Positions 1 through 7,035 of a stretch of DNA of 21,089 nt are shown one piece after another. The stretch covers positions 1 to 21,089 of the forward strand of contig CAYWAP010000030.1 of the NCBI GenBank assembly GCA_964456525.1, in the 5' to 3' direction. The notes under the pieces were generated by a model, which did not search any database, was not told where the DNA came from, and saw only the letters and a program-made list of their open reading frames with translations. Numbering within the stretch: position 1 is the first letter of the stretch; the number at the start of each line of letters is the position of its first letter. The position numbers were made by a program, and so were the translations under genes. This DNA comes from Onthomonas sp964456525. Its GTDB lineage: Bacteria > Bacillota > Clostridia > Oscillospirales > Oscillospiraceae.

Positions 1-78
1 GCGGTCTGGGAGACGGTTTCGAGGGAACTCACTTGGGGGAATTGGGTTCCAGATGGCCCTTTTGCCACGGTTTTAGGC

Positions 79-119
79 GAATTTTCCCTGAATTTTCAGC
101 GTGATTGCCGCGAAAATTC
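79..119. repeat. GAATTTTC direct/inverted repeat cluster upstream of mraZ promoter
   Basis: The octamer GAATTTTC occurs at 79-86 and again at 90-97, an 11-bp period. Its inverted copy GAAAATTC lies at 112-119, ending 11 bp before the mraZ -35. The second and third copies can form an 8-bp stem around a 14-nt loop with no T-run after it. This could be an operator for an unknown regulator or the decayed terminator of an upstream gene. Apart from this cluster I see nothing assignable in 1-130. Confidence 0.35.
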
Positions 120-130
120 CGCATTTGCCC

Positions 131-159
131 TTGATATTTCCGGACGGGTGTTATATACT
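131..159 (+). promoter_or_regulatory. Sigma-A promoter of mraZ / dcw cluster
   Basis: A -35 TTGATA (131-136) and a -10 TATACT (154-159) are separated by exactly 17 bp. The predicted transcription start is near 166, immediately before the phased TGGAG repeats. It is the only good promoter seen ahead of mraZ, so it probably starts the mraZ-rsmH-ftsL transcript. Confidence 0.75.
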
Positions 160-168
160 AGACCCAAA

Positions 169-224
169 TGGAGGGATATGGAGTAGATTGGAGCAAAATC
201 CCACTTGGTGGAGAGAAGGTGGAG
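169..224 (+). promoter_or_regulatory. Putative MraZ operator: phased TGGAG repeats
   Basis: TGGAG occurs at 169-173, 179-183 and 189-193, each separated by 5 nt. It recurs in the same 10-bp phase at 209-213, and once more at 220-224, where it overlaps the mraZ ribosome site. Known MraZ proteins autoregulate by binding several direct 5-bp TGGG-type boxes separated by 5-nt spacers upstream of mraZ. The layout here is the same with TGGAG as the box, and it lies just downstream of the -10, as expected for repression. That MraZ binds here is inferred from position and periodicity. Confidence 0.7.
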
Positions 225-226
225 CA

Positions 227-667
227 ATGACCGGCAAATACGATCATAACATTGACGGCAAAGGCCGCATCATTGTTCCCGCCAAGCTGCGCCCCGAACT
301 GGGGGAGGCCTTTTATATGGCCCCCGGTTATTACGAGATGGACAGCGGGGAAGTGGTTCCCAATCTGACGTTATATCCCATGGACGCATGGAACCGAATC
401 TGCCAACACCTGGCGGAGATGCCCGACAGCGAAACCGGCGCGGCAGAGGTCTTTTTCAGCACGGCGGAGAAGTGTGAGCCGGACAGCCAGAGCCGCATTG
501 TCGTCCCCGCGCAGTTGCGGGAATACGCCCAGATTGAAAAGGCCGTTGTGGTGGTTGGCTGCAATGACCGGGCCAAGATCTGGAATGCAGATCTGTGGAA
601 GAAGACGGCTGGCATCACCCTCACCGCCTCCAATGTGGCGAGCATGATGAAGCGCCTGCGCCTGTGA
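227..667 (+). CDS. mraZ: MraZ, transcriptional regulator of the dcw cluster
   Basis: This is a 146-residue protein with two tandem SpoVT/AbrB-like MraZ half-domains. The signature Dx(2)GRxxxPxxLR is clear in the first (DGKGRIIVPAKLR, residues 10-22). In the second (DSQSRIVVPAQLR, 86-98) the Gly is replaced by Ser. Length and position, first gene and directly before rsmH, are typical. The ATG at 227 was chosen because AAGGTGGAG (216-224) precedes it; a longer frame starting near 101 would run through the promoter and operator. MraZ forms a ring-shaped oligomer and represses its own operon. The phased TGGAG repeats just upstream are the likely target, one of them overlapping this gene's ribosome site. 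rsmH follows after 20 bp. Confidence 0.95.
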   Translation: MTGKYDHNIDGKGRIIVPAKLRPELGEAFYMAPGYYEMDSGEVVPNLTLYPMDAWNRICQHLAEMPDSETGAAEVFFSTAEKCEPDSQSRIVVPAQLREYAQIEKAVVVVGCNDRAKIWNADLWKKTAGITLTASNVASMMKRLRL

Positions 668-687
668 CGAAGGAGGGAGGGAAGCAG

Positions 688-1623
688 ATGGCGGAATGGA
701 CCCACTGCCCGGTGCTCTTGGAGGAGTGCATCCAGGGCTTGAAGATCAGGCCGGATGGCATTTATGTGGATGGCACGCTGGGCCGGGCCGGACACAGCTG
801 TGAAATTGCCCGGCGCCTGACCACGGGCCGCCTGATCGGCATCGATCTGGATCAGGCAGCGCTGGAGGCGGCGCAGGTTCGCCTGGCCAGCTGGAGCGAC
901 CGTGTACAGCTGGTACACGCCAACTTCGCCCGGCTTCCCGATGTGCTGGACGAGCTGGGCGTGGAAAAGGTGGACGGCGTCCTGCTGGACCTGGGCGTCT
1001 CATCGCCCCAGCTGGACGACCCGGAACGGGGTTTTTCCTATCGGTACGATGCGCCCCTGGACATGCGCATGGATCGTCAACAGCACCTGAGCGCGGCCGA
1101 CATTGTCAACGGGTGGCCGGAAGAGGAGCTGACGCGCCTGTTTTCCCGGTATGGGGAGGAACGCTATTCCGCCTCCATTGCGCGGAAAATCGTCCAGGTC
1201 AGGCAGGATAGGCCCATTGCAACCACGCTGGAGCTGGTGGACGTGATCCGCTCGGCCATGCCGGCTGCAGCTCTGCGCGAAAAGCAGCACCCCGCCAAGC
1301 GGGTTTTTCAGGCCATCCGCATTGCCGTCAATGACGAGTTGACCTCGGTGTCCAGCGCCGTGGACGCCATTATCCCCCGGCTGAACCCGGGGGGACGGCT
1401 GTGTATCATCACGTTCCACTCGCTGGAGGATCGCATTGTCAAAAATGGTTACACCGAACACGCAAAGGGCTGTATTTGCCCGCCGGAATTTCCGGTTTGC
1501 GTCTGTGGACGGACGCCGGAGATCCGCCTGACGCCGAAAAAGCCTATCTTGCCCACTGCGGAAGAGATTCAACGCAATCCCCGCGCCCGCAGTGCCAAGC
1601 TGCGCATTGCAGAAAAGTTATAA
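688..1623 (+). CDS. rsmH: 16S rRNA (cytosine-1402-N4)-methyltransferase RsmH (MraW)
   Basis: The 311-residue product is a SAM-dependent methyltransferase that modifies N4 of C1402 in the ribosomal P site. The SAM-binding motif DGTLGRAGHS is at residues 28-37 and GIDLD at 51-55. Further on are the family blocks LLDLGVSSPQLD and FSYRYDAPLDMRMD, and FHSLEDRIVK lies toward the C-terminus. Length matches the family (about 310). The ATG at 688 follows a very strong site, AGGAGGGAGG (671-680). Upstream in-frame codons overlap mraZ and are unlikely to be used. The gene is 20 bp after mraZ and 121 bp before the FtsL-like gene, almost certainly co-transcribed with mraZ. Confidence 0.97.
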   Translation: MAEWTHCPVLLEECIQGLKIRPDGIYVDGTLGRAGHSCEIARRLTTGRLIGIDLDQAALEAAQVRLASWSDRVQLVHANFARLPDVLDELGVEKVDGVLLDLGVSSPQLDDPERGFSYRYDAPLDMRMDRQQHLSAADIVNGWPEEELTRLFSRYGEERYSASIARKIVQVRQDRPIATTLELVDVIRSAMPAAALREKQHPAKRVFQAIRIAVNDELTSVSSAVDAIIPRLNPGGRLCIITFHSLEDRIVKNGYTEHAKGCICPPEFPVCVCGRTPEIRLTPKKPILPTAEEIQRNPRARSAKLRIAEKL

Positions 1624-1744
1624 ACTTCCTTCCCTTTGCCATTGAGATTCCAGGCGTGGCAGGAGAAAGAGAGTTCCCAATCAAGGTCTACGAACGCTGC
1701 CGGGATGCTTCGTCGCTCGCAGTGAAAGAAAAGAGGTTTTGGAT

Positions 1745-2296
1745 ATGCCTGCAAACGGTGCGAAGAACAACTGGAGAATCATGGCCAATGGAAACACGGC
1801 TTACCGGCTGGACGTGCAGGGCAATACGGTTCGGGTGCCCAAGACGGAGCCAAGGCGGAAGCGGCAGGAGTCGCAGAGGCCGTATCCCCGTACCCGCTCC
1901 AAGGTGGAGCTGCGTCCCCAGGGCAAAATTTCCATCACTGCGGTGGTGGGCTTTACCATGGTCGCCATGCTGGCTGTGGGCGTCCTGACCAGCTACATTG
2001 AATTGACCGACATTTACGCCGATACCGTGGCCGCGCAAGCGGAGCTTTCGGAACTGCGAAAAGAAAACTCAATCCTGGTGACGGAGTATGAGACGGTCTT
2101 TGACGCTGAAACCTTGCAGGAAGCCGCCGAGGAAGCCGGCCTGCAGGAGCCGACGGCCAACCAGAAGGTTTATCTGGAGCTGTCTGACCCGGATAACGCG
2201 GTCGTCTACCAGACGGAGGAAAAGGCGACTGGCCTGAAAGGCGTCTGGCAGGCAGTGAAGTCCTTCTTTGCGGGGATTGGTACATATTTTAGCTAA
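1745..2296 (+). CDS. ftsL: FtsL/DivIC-type septum protein with long basic N-terminus
   Basis: The 183-residue product is a bitopic membrane protein. It has a basic, proline-rich cytoplasmic N-terminus of about 60 residues, a single membrane segment (roughly residues 64-84, ISITAVVGFTMVAMLAVGVL) and an extracellular heptad-like region (QAELSELRKENSILVTEYET) predicted to be a coiled coil. This is the topology of FtsL/DivIC, which with DivIB form the septal complex that activates FtsW and the PBP. Sequence conservation in this family is low, so the call rests on topology and on its place between rsmH and the PBP gene. The ATG at 1745 is 8 nt after AAGAGG (1731-1736); a TTG two codons earlier is too close to that site. 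A typical FtsL is about 100-130 residues, so both tails are long. Confidence 0.8.
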   Translation: MPANGAKNNWRIMANGNTAYRLDVQGNTVRVPKTEPRRKRQESQRPYPRTRSKVELRPQGKISITAVVGFTMVAMLAVGVLTSYIELTDIYADTVAAQAELSELRKENSILVTEYETVFDAETLQEAAEEAGLQEPTANQKVYLELSDPDNAVVYQTEEKATGLKGVWQAVKSFFAGIGTYFS

Positions 2297-2332
2297 ATCC
2301 CGCATAAAGTACAAGGCCATAAGAAATGACAG

Positions 2333-2369
2333 AGGGCGTAAGAATCAAAAAAGTTTCTTACGCCCTTTT
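2333..2369 (+). terminator. Intrinsic terminator-like hairpin between ftsL and the PBP gene
   Basis: The stem is AGGGCGTAAGAA paired with TTCTTACGCCCT (12 bp, perfect), closing a 10-nt loop, with the T-run TTTT overlapping its last base. It starts 37 nt after the ftsL stop. It may end the mraZ-rsmH-ftsL transcript or act as an attenuator, since the division genes continue downstream. In the remaining 168 bases before the PBP start I see no convincing sigma-A promoter. Confidence 0.75.
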
Positions 2370-2537
2370 GGAACTGTAGGATATCCCCGGCGGAAGCCTT
2401 GTGAAAGCCATTCCCGATCACGAATCCCGGGCCTGTATCTGTGGGCGGCGCTCCGGTTTGCGGAAGGGGCATAGGAGACGGGCGGCCTGTTCCCAGACAG
2501 GGGGAAATTCTGCATTTCTGAGGAGGCATGGAATCGC

Positions 2538-4859
2538 ATGAGTAAGCATAAACGCAGAAACGTCAGCGGAAAGGCTGCTAACCGAAAAATTTTCGGGCGG
2601 ACAGTGGTTCTGATGGCCGTCTTCGGTGTGGTGATATTCGTTCCGATTATATATAAGCTGTGGTACTGGCAGATCTACCGCCATGAAGAGATTAGCCAGC
2701 TCGCCGTCAGTCAGCAGACCAGTGAGAGTGAAATCTCCGCAGAGCGCGGCACGATTTTTGACACCAATGGAAACATTCTGGCAATCAGCTCCACGGCTTA
2801 TGATGTCATCCTCTCGCCGAAAGCGATTTCGGAGAAGCAGACGTCCGTCAACGAGGAGGCGGCAGAGGAGGGGACGGCCGCCATTGATGTGATCGAACTC
2901 ATCGCCGAGGGGCTTTCAGAAATTCTGGACGATGTCACCGAGGAGGAAATCCGCAGCAGATGCGAGAACACCAGCCGTCAGTATGAGAGAATTGCCAGCC
3001 AGGTGGACAGCACCACTGAGGAGGAAATCCGCACGTTTATTTCAGAGAACGGGCTTTCCGGCTGTATTTACTTGACAGACAACGCGAAACGGTATTATCC
3101 TTACTCTACACTGGCGGCTCAGGTCATCGGCTTCACCAATGCCAACGGCGGCGCCTATGGCATTGAGGCGGAGCTGGATGATGAGCTGTCCGGGGAAACG
3201 GGCCTGATCGTCACGGCCAAGAACGCCAGCGGCACCGATTTGCTGGACTTCTATCAGGAGTATTACGATGCCGAAAACGGGGAAAACGTCTATCTGACCA
3301 TTGACGCCACCATCCAACAGTACTGCGAGGAAGTGCTGCAGGACGGCATTGAGAAATATGATGTCCAAAACGGCGGCTTTGTCATCGTCATGGAATGCGA
3401 TACCGGCGCCATACTGGGCATGGCCAGCAGTCCCTCCTACGATCTGAACGATTACGCTGAGATCATCGACAGCGTGTTGCAGCAGAAGGTGGAGGACGGA
3501 GACGTGGACGAAACGGAGGCCCTCAACGAGATGTGGCGCAACAAGGCCATCAGTGACTCCTATGAGCCGGGCTCCACCTTTAAGAGCATTGTTCTGGCAA
3601 TGGCTCTGGAGGAGGGCGTCATTTCTGAGAGCAGTACATTTGAGTGTTCCGGCTCTATTCAGGTTTCCGATTATACCATCCGGTGCTCCAACCGCTCCGG
3701 ACATGGCACGCAGACTCTGGCGGAGGCGGTTGGCAACTCCTGCAACCCGGCCTTTATCACCATCGGGCAGAAACTTGGCGCGGAGACGTTCTACAGCTAT
3801 CTGGAGAAGTTTGGCCTGCAGGACTCCACCGGGATTGACCTGCCGGGCGAGGGCTCCAATGTGATCTGGGAGCTGGATAATTTTGGCATCACCCAGTTGG
3901 CAACGGCCTCCTTTGGCCAGCGCTTCACCGTCACCCCCATCAGCCTGATTACGGCCATCAACGCCGTGGTCAACGGCGGATATCTCTATACGCCCTATGT
4001 GGTGGATCACATCGAGACGGACGACGGTGAAGTCACCTATACCGCAGACACCACACCCGTCCGCCAGATTATCAGCGAGTCCACCTCTGCGTTGTGCGCT
4101 GAGATTCTGGAGGGGGTTGTCACCCAGTACACCGGCAAGAACGCCTATGTGGCGGGCTATCGCATCGGCGGTAAGACCGGCACCTCCCAGACGCTGGTGG
4201 ACGATGAATACATCGTCTCCTTTGTGGCCTTTGCGCCGGCGGACGACCCGCAGATCATCATGCTGATGGCCTTTGATTCCCCCCAGGTGGCCGCGTCGGG
4301 CAGCGACTACACCACCACCGGTTATTACATTTCCGGCGGCAACCTGGTGGCGCCGCTGGCAGGCCCGCTGGTGGCGGAGATTCTGGACTATCTCGGCTAT
4401 GAGAAAGAGTATCTCTCAGACGATCTTTCCGGCGCCAGCGTGACCGTCCCCAGTCTGGAAGACAAGAGCGAGGAAGAGGCCGCGGAGCTGCTGGAGGAAA
4501 AGAGCCTGACCTATCGCGTCGTCGGCAGCGGCGATGTGGTCACCGGGCAAATCCCCACCGCCGGATCTTCCATCCCCAGCGGCAGCGAAGTCATTCTCTA
4601 TATGGGAGAAGATGCGCCCACCGACGAGGTGGAGGTGCCGGACCTGACCGGGTTGACCGTTGACGAGGTTCAGGAGACGCTGGAGGCGCTGAATCTCTAC
4701 ATGAGCGCGTTGGGCTGTTCCAGCAACTATACCAGCACAACGGTGGCCTATGACCAGAGCGAGGAAGCTGGCAGCGAAGTGGAGCGGGGCACGGTGATCA
4801 CGGTGTATTTCCAGGACATGGCTGTCAACGACTACTCAGGTGAGGAAATCGATGACTAG
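2538..4859 (+). CDS. Class B penicillin-binding protein with two PASTA domains (FtsI/SpoVD type)
   Basis: A 773-residue D,D-transpeptidase crosslinks peptidoglycan at the septum or spore cortex. A short basic cytoplasmic tail is followed by one membrane anchor (about 20-44) and the PBP dimerisation region, which opens with ISAERGTIFDTNGN (66-79). The transpeptidase domain has the nucleophile motif STFK (S346, K349), SCN (401-403) and KTGT (546-549). Two PASTA domains follow (about 634-690 and 697-758), as in B. subtilis PBP2B. All catalytic motifs are intact. AGGAGG at 2521-2526 precedes the ATG at 2538; a nearer ATG at 2528 opens only a 5-codon frame that ends over this start. The stop overlaps the next gene. 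Whether it serves vegetative division (FtsI/PBP2B) or sporulation (SpoVD) cannot be told from sequence; no second class B PBP is in the cluster. Confidence 0.93.
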   Translation: MSKHKRRNVSGKAANRKIFGRTVVLMAVFGVVIFVPIIYKLWYWQIYRHEEISQLAVSQQTSESEISAERGTIFDTNGNILAISSTAYDVILSPKAISEKQTSVNEEAAEEGTAAIDVIELIAEGLSEILDDVTEEEIRSRCENTSRQYERIASQVDSTTEEEIRTFISENGLSGCIYLTDNAKRYYPYSTLAAQVIGFTNANGGAYGIEAELDDELSGETGLIVTAKNASGTDLLDFYQEYYDAENGENVYLTIDATIQQYCEEVLQDGIEKYDVQNGGFVIVMECDTGAILGMASSPSYDLNDYAEIIDSVLQQKVEDGDVDETEALNEMWRNKAISDSYEPGSTFKSIVLAMALEEGVISESSTFECSGSIQVSDYTIRCSNRSGHGTQTLAEAVGNSCNPAFITIGQKLGAETFYSYLEKFGLQDSTGIDLPGEGSNVIWELDNFGITQLATASFGQRFTVTPISLITAINAVVNGGYLYTPYVVDHIETDDGEVTYTADTTPVRQIISESTSALCAEILEGVVTQYTGKNAYVAGYRIGGKTGTSQTLVDDEYIVSFVAFAPADDPQIIMLMAFDSPQVAASGSDYTTTGYYISGGNLVAPLAGPLVAEILDYLGYEKEYLSDDLSGASVTVPSLEDKSEEEAAELLEEKSLTYRVVGSGDVVTGQIPTAGSSIPSGSEVILYMGEDAPTDEVEVPDLTGLTVDEVQETLEALNLYMSALGCSSNYTSTTVAYDQSEEAGSEVERGTVITVYFQDMAVNDYSGEEIDD

Positions 4860-5973
4860 CACATTGCGCCTGACGGCGGTGGTCGGCGGGGTTGGCAAGA
4901 CGGGCTGCGCGCATTTGGCGCGTCAGGTTCTGTCCCAACAGCCAGAAAGCAAAATCGGCCTGATTACCTCCCGTCACAGCTTTGTATGTCACGAGTGCCT
5001 GCCGCCGCCGGACCGGCGGCAGTGGCGCAGTTCGCTGTCGGATATTCTCGGCAGCATGGCCCGCAGGGGGTGTACCCATGGGGTGCTGACCCTCCCGGTG
5101 GAGCGCATCCGCTCGGGAGAGGCGGAGGGCCTTCCCCTGGAGACGGCGATTGTAACCGGTCTGGACGATGGGAGCGAGGTGGCTCTGGCCCGTTCGTTCC
5201 TGAAGGAAAACGCGAGACAGATCGTCTGCAATCTGGACGATGCCGGAAGCCGTTCTCTGGCGCAGAGCTGGCGTGGCGTCTGCCTGACCTACGCGGAAAA
5301 ACGGACAGAAGCAGACTTGGCAGGGCGAAACCTGCGGCTGCTCCCCAATGGGACGGAGTTTGAGGCGCTGACGCGCCGGGAGCTTCTGCGGGTGACCCTG
5401 CCGGTGTCCGGCGGCTATGAGCTGTATCAGGCGCTGGGGGCCCTGGGCTGCGGAATGCTCTCCGGAGTCCCCCTTGCCCAGGGCGCGGCGGCGCTGAAGT
5501 GTGTGGAGGGCATTCCGGGGCGGATGGAGCTGTTGTCCGGCCGGGACGGACAGCGGGTGCTCATTGACAGCGCGTCCACCCCGGAGGCGCTGGAAAATCT
5601 GCTTTTTACGGCGCGGGGCATGACGGCCGGGGAGCTGCTGCTGATTATTGGCGCGTCGCCGGAGCGCTCCAAGTCCTTCCGGAGAGAGCTGGGAGCGGTA
5701 TGCTGCATGGCAGACCGGATCTATCTCACGGCAGACGACCCGGGCACGGCGCCGGTGAGCCGCCTGTGCAGAGAGATCCGTTCCGGCATGGGAAGCCGCC
5801 GCGCCGTCATCATCCCGGACCGGCGCAGAGCCATCCACAGCGCGCTCTGCTACGCCGGAAGAAATGACCTGGTCGTTCTCGCCGGGAGGGGAGACCGGAC
5901 GACCATGCGTGTGGGAGCGGGGGAGGTTCCCTTTGATGAACGGCAGCTCCTGCACCTGTATCACATCCGATAA
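4852..5973 (+). CDS. Degenerate, N-terminally reduced MurE-like Mur ligase family protein
   Basis: The product is 373 residues; MurE is about 490. It begins directly at the ATP-binding central domain: GGVGKTG (12-18) replaces the usual TGTNGKTTT loop, and the UDP-substrate N-terminal domain is absent. MurE landmarks remain recognisable but altered. NLDD (127-130) and IPGRME (221-226) are kept. DYAHTP has become DSASTP (239-244), the DNPR diaminopimelate motif has become DDPG (295-298), and AGKGHE has become AGRGDR (344-349). The TNLxxDHLDxH and EVSSHAL blocks are not found. The start overlaps the PBP stop by 8 bp, with AGGTGAGG just before it; a GTG at 4840 is possible. It fills the slot that murE holds in B. 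subtilis, after spoVD and before mraY. I infer a non-catalytic or repurposed paralogue; a true murE should be elsewhere. Confidence 0.75.
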   Translation: MTSTLRLTAVVGGVGKTGCAHLARQVLSQQPESKIGLITSRHSFVCHECLPPPDRRQWRSSLSDILGSMARRGCTHGVLTLPVERIRSGEAEGLPLETAIVTGLDDGSEVALARSFLKENARQIVCNLDDAGSRSLAQSWRGVCLTYAEKRTEADLAGRNLRLLPNGTEFEALTRRELLRVTLPVSGGYELYQALGALGCGMLSGVPLAQGAAALKCVEGIPGRMELLSGRDGQRVLIDSASTPEALENLLFTARGMTAGELLLIIGASPERSKSFRRELGAVCCMADRIYLTADDPGTAPVSRLCREIRSGMGSRRAVIIPDRRRAIHSALCYAGRNDLVVLAGRGDRTTMRVGAGEVPFDERQLLHLYHIR

Positions 5974-6014
5974 CACAACGACAGGACACAGACGAGTGTC
6001 TGGAGGAGAAAAAG

Positions 6015-6998
6015 ATGAGAATGATCGTCAGTTTTGTGGTAGCATTTGTTTTGTCTGCCGTCTTTGGACGGATCCTGATCCCATGGCTGAGGGCGTTGAA
6101 GGCCGGCCAGTCCATCAAAGAAAACGGCCCCACCTGGCACATGTCGAAGCAGGGCACGCCCACCATGGGGGGCATTGCGTTTATCCTGGCGGTGCTGGTC
6201 ACCGTCCTGATGCTGGGGTGGATCGATTTTATCAGCGGCGATTTTGGCGCCCTGTTTGTGTTTTGCTTTGCGCTGGTCTTTGGGATCATCGGCTTTATTG
6301 ATGATTTTATGAAGGTCAAGTACCACAAAAACGAGGGGTTGACCGCTGCGCAAAAGTTTATTCTCCAGCTGGCTGCTGCGATTTTATTCACCGTTCTGCT
6401 GCGTTATTTTGGCTATCTGACGCCGGAACTGTATATTCCCTTTTTCAATGTGACCTTCCGCATCCCCTGGGTGCTGTATATGATCTTTGCCGCCTTTGTC
6501 ATGGTTGGCACCGTGAACGCCGTCAACATCACCGATGGCGTCGACGGGCTGTGTACCGGCGTCACCATGCCGGTCATGCTGTTTTACGTCGTTGTCGCAA
6601 TGCTCTGGAGCAGATCTGAGCTGAGCATGATCAGCGCGGCCATGTTGGGGGCGCTGGGGGGCTTTTTGATCTACAATTTCCACCCCGCCAAAGTCTTTAT
6701 GGGGGACACCGGTTCCCTGTTTCTGGGGGGCATGGTCTGCGGCCTGGCCTTTGCCCTGGATATGCCGCTGATTCTGATTCTGGTGGGCATTATCTATCTC
6801 TGTGAGACGGCTTCCGATATTATCCAGGTCACATATTATAAAATCACCCACGGCAAGCGTATCTTCCGCATGGCACCCCTGCACCACCACTTTGAGATGG
6901 GGGGATGGAGCGAGTATAAGCTCTTTGCAGTCTTCACCGCCATCACGGCCGCAGCCTGCATTTTGGCCTATGTGGGCGTGATGAACCGCGTGCTGTGA
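6015..6998 (+). CDS. mraY: Phospho-N-acetylmuramoyl-pentapeptide transferase MraY
   Basis: This 327-residue polytopic membrane enzyme transfers phospho-MurNAc-pentapeptide from UDP to undecaprenyl phosphate, making lipid I. The diagnostic motifs are all present: IDDFMK (95-100), NITDGVDGL (171-179), FMGDTGSL (228-235) and the histidine motif PLHHHFE (288-294). About ten hydrophobic segments can be read, as expected. Length is typical (320-360). GGAGGAG (6002-6008) precedes the ATG, and the gene starts 41 bp after the MurE-like gene, so the two are likely co-transcribed. Its product is the substrate of MurG downstream. Confidence 0.97.
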   Translation: MRMIVSFVVAFVLSAVFGRILIPWLRALKAGQSIKENGPTWHMSKQGTPTMGGIAFILAVLVTVLMLGWIDFISGDFGALFVFCFALVFGIIGFIDDFMKVKYHKNEGLTAAQKFILQLAAAILFTVLLRYFGYLTPELYIPFFNVTFRIPWVLYMIFAAFVMVGTVNAVNITDGVDGLCTGVTMPVMLFYVVVAMLWSRSELSMISAAMLGALGGFLIYNFHPAKVFMGDTGSLFLGGMVCGLAFALDMPLILILVGIIYLCETASDIIQVTYYKITHGKRIFRMAPLHHHFEMGGWSEYKLFAVFTAITAAACILAYVGVMNRVL

Positions 6999-7035
6999 GA
7001 TCCACTTTTCAATTTCCGGAAAGGAGAAGGTCACT

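Noticed and set aside
101..226. N-terminal extension of MraZ by 42 codons
   Set aside because: It would run through the -35/-10 promoter and the TGGAG operator; the ATG at 227 has a ribosome site and gives the standard MraZ N-terminus.
3042..4010. 322-codon open frame on the minus strand inside the PBP gene
   Set aside because: It is a shadow of the GC-rich PBP coding sequence: no ribosome site, no recognisable domain, and the plus-strand protein has all PBP motifs.
4825..5976. 383-codon minus-strand open frame opposite the MurE-like gene
   Set aside because: It mirrors the plus-strand gene almost exactly; its composition (Arg, Gln, His, Ala rich) is typical of antisense shadows, while the plus strand shows MurE-like motifs and a coupled start.
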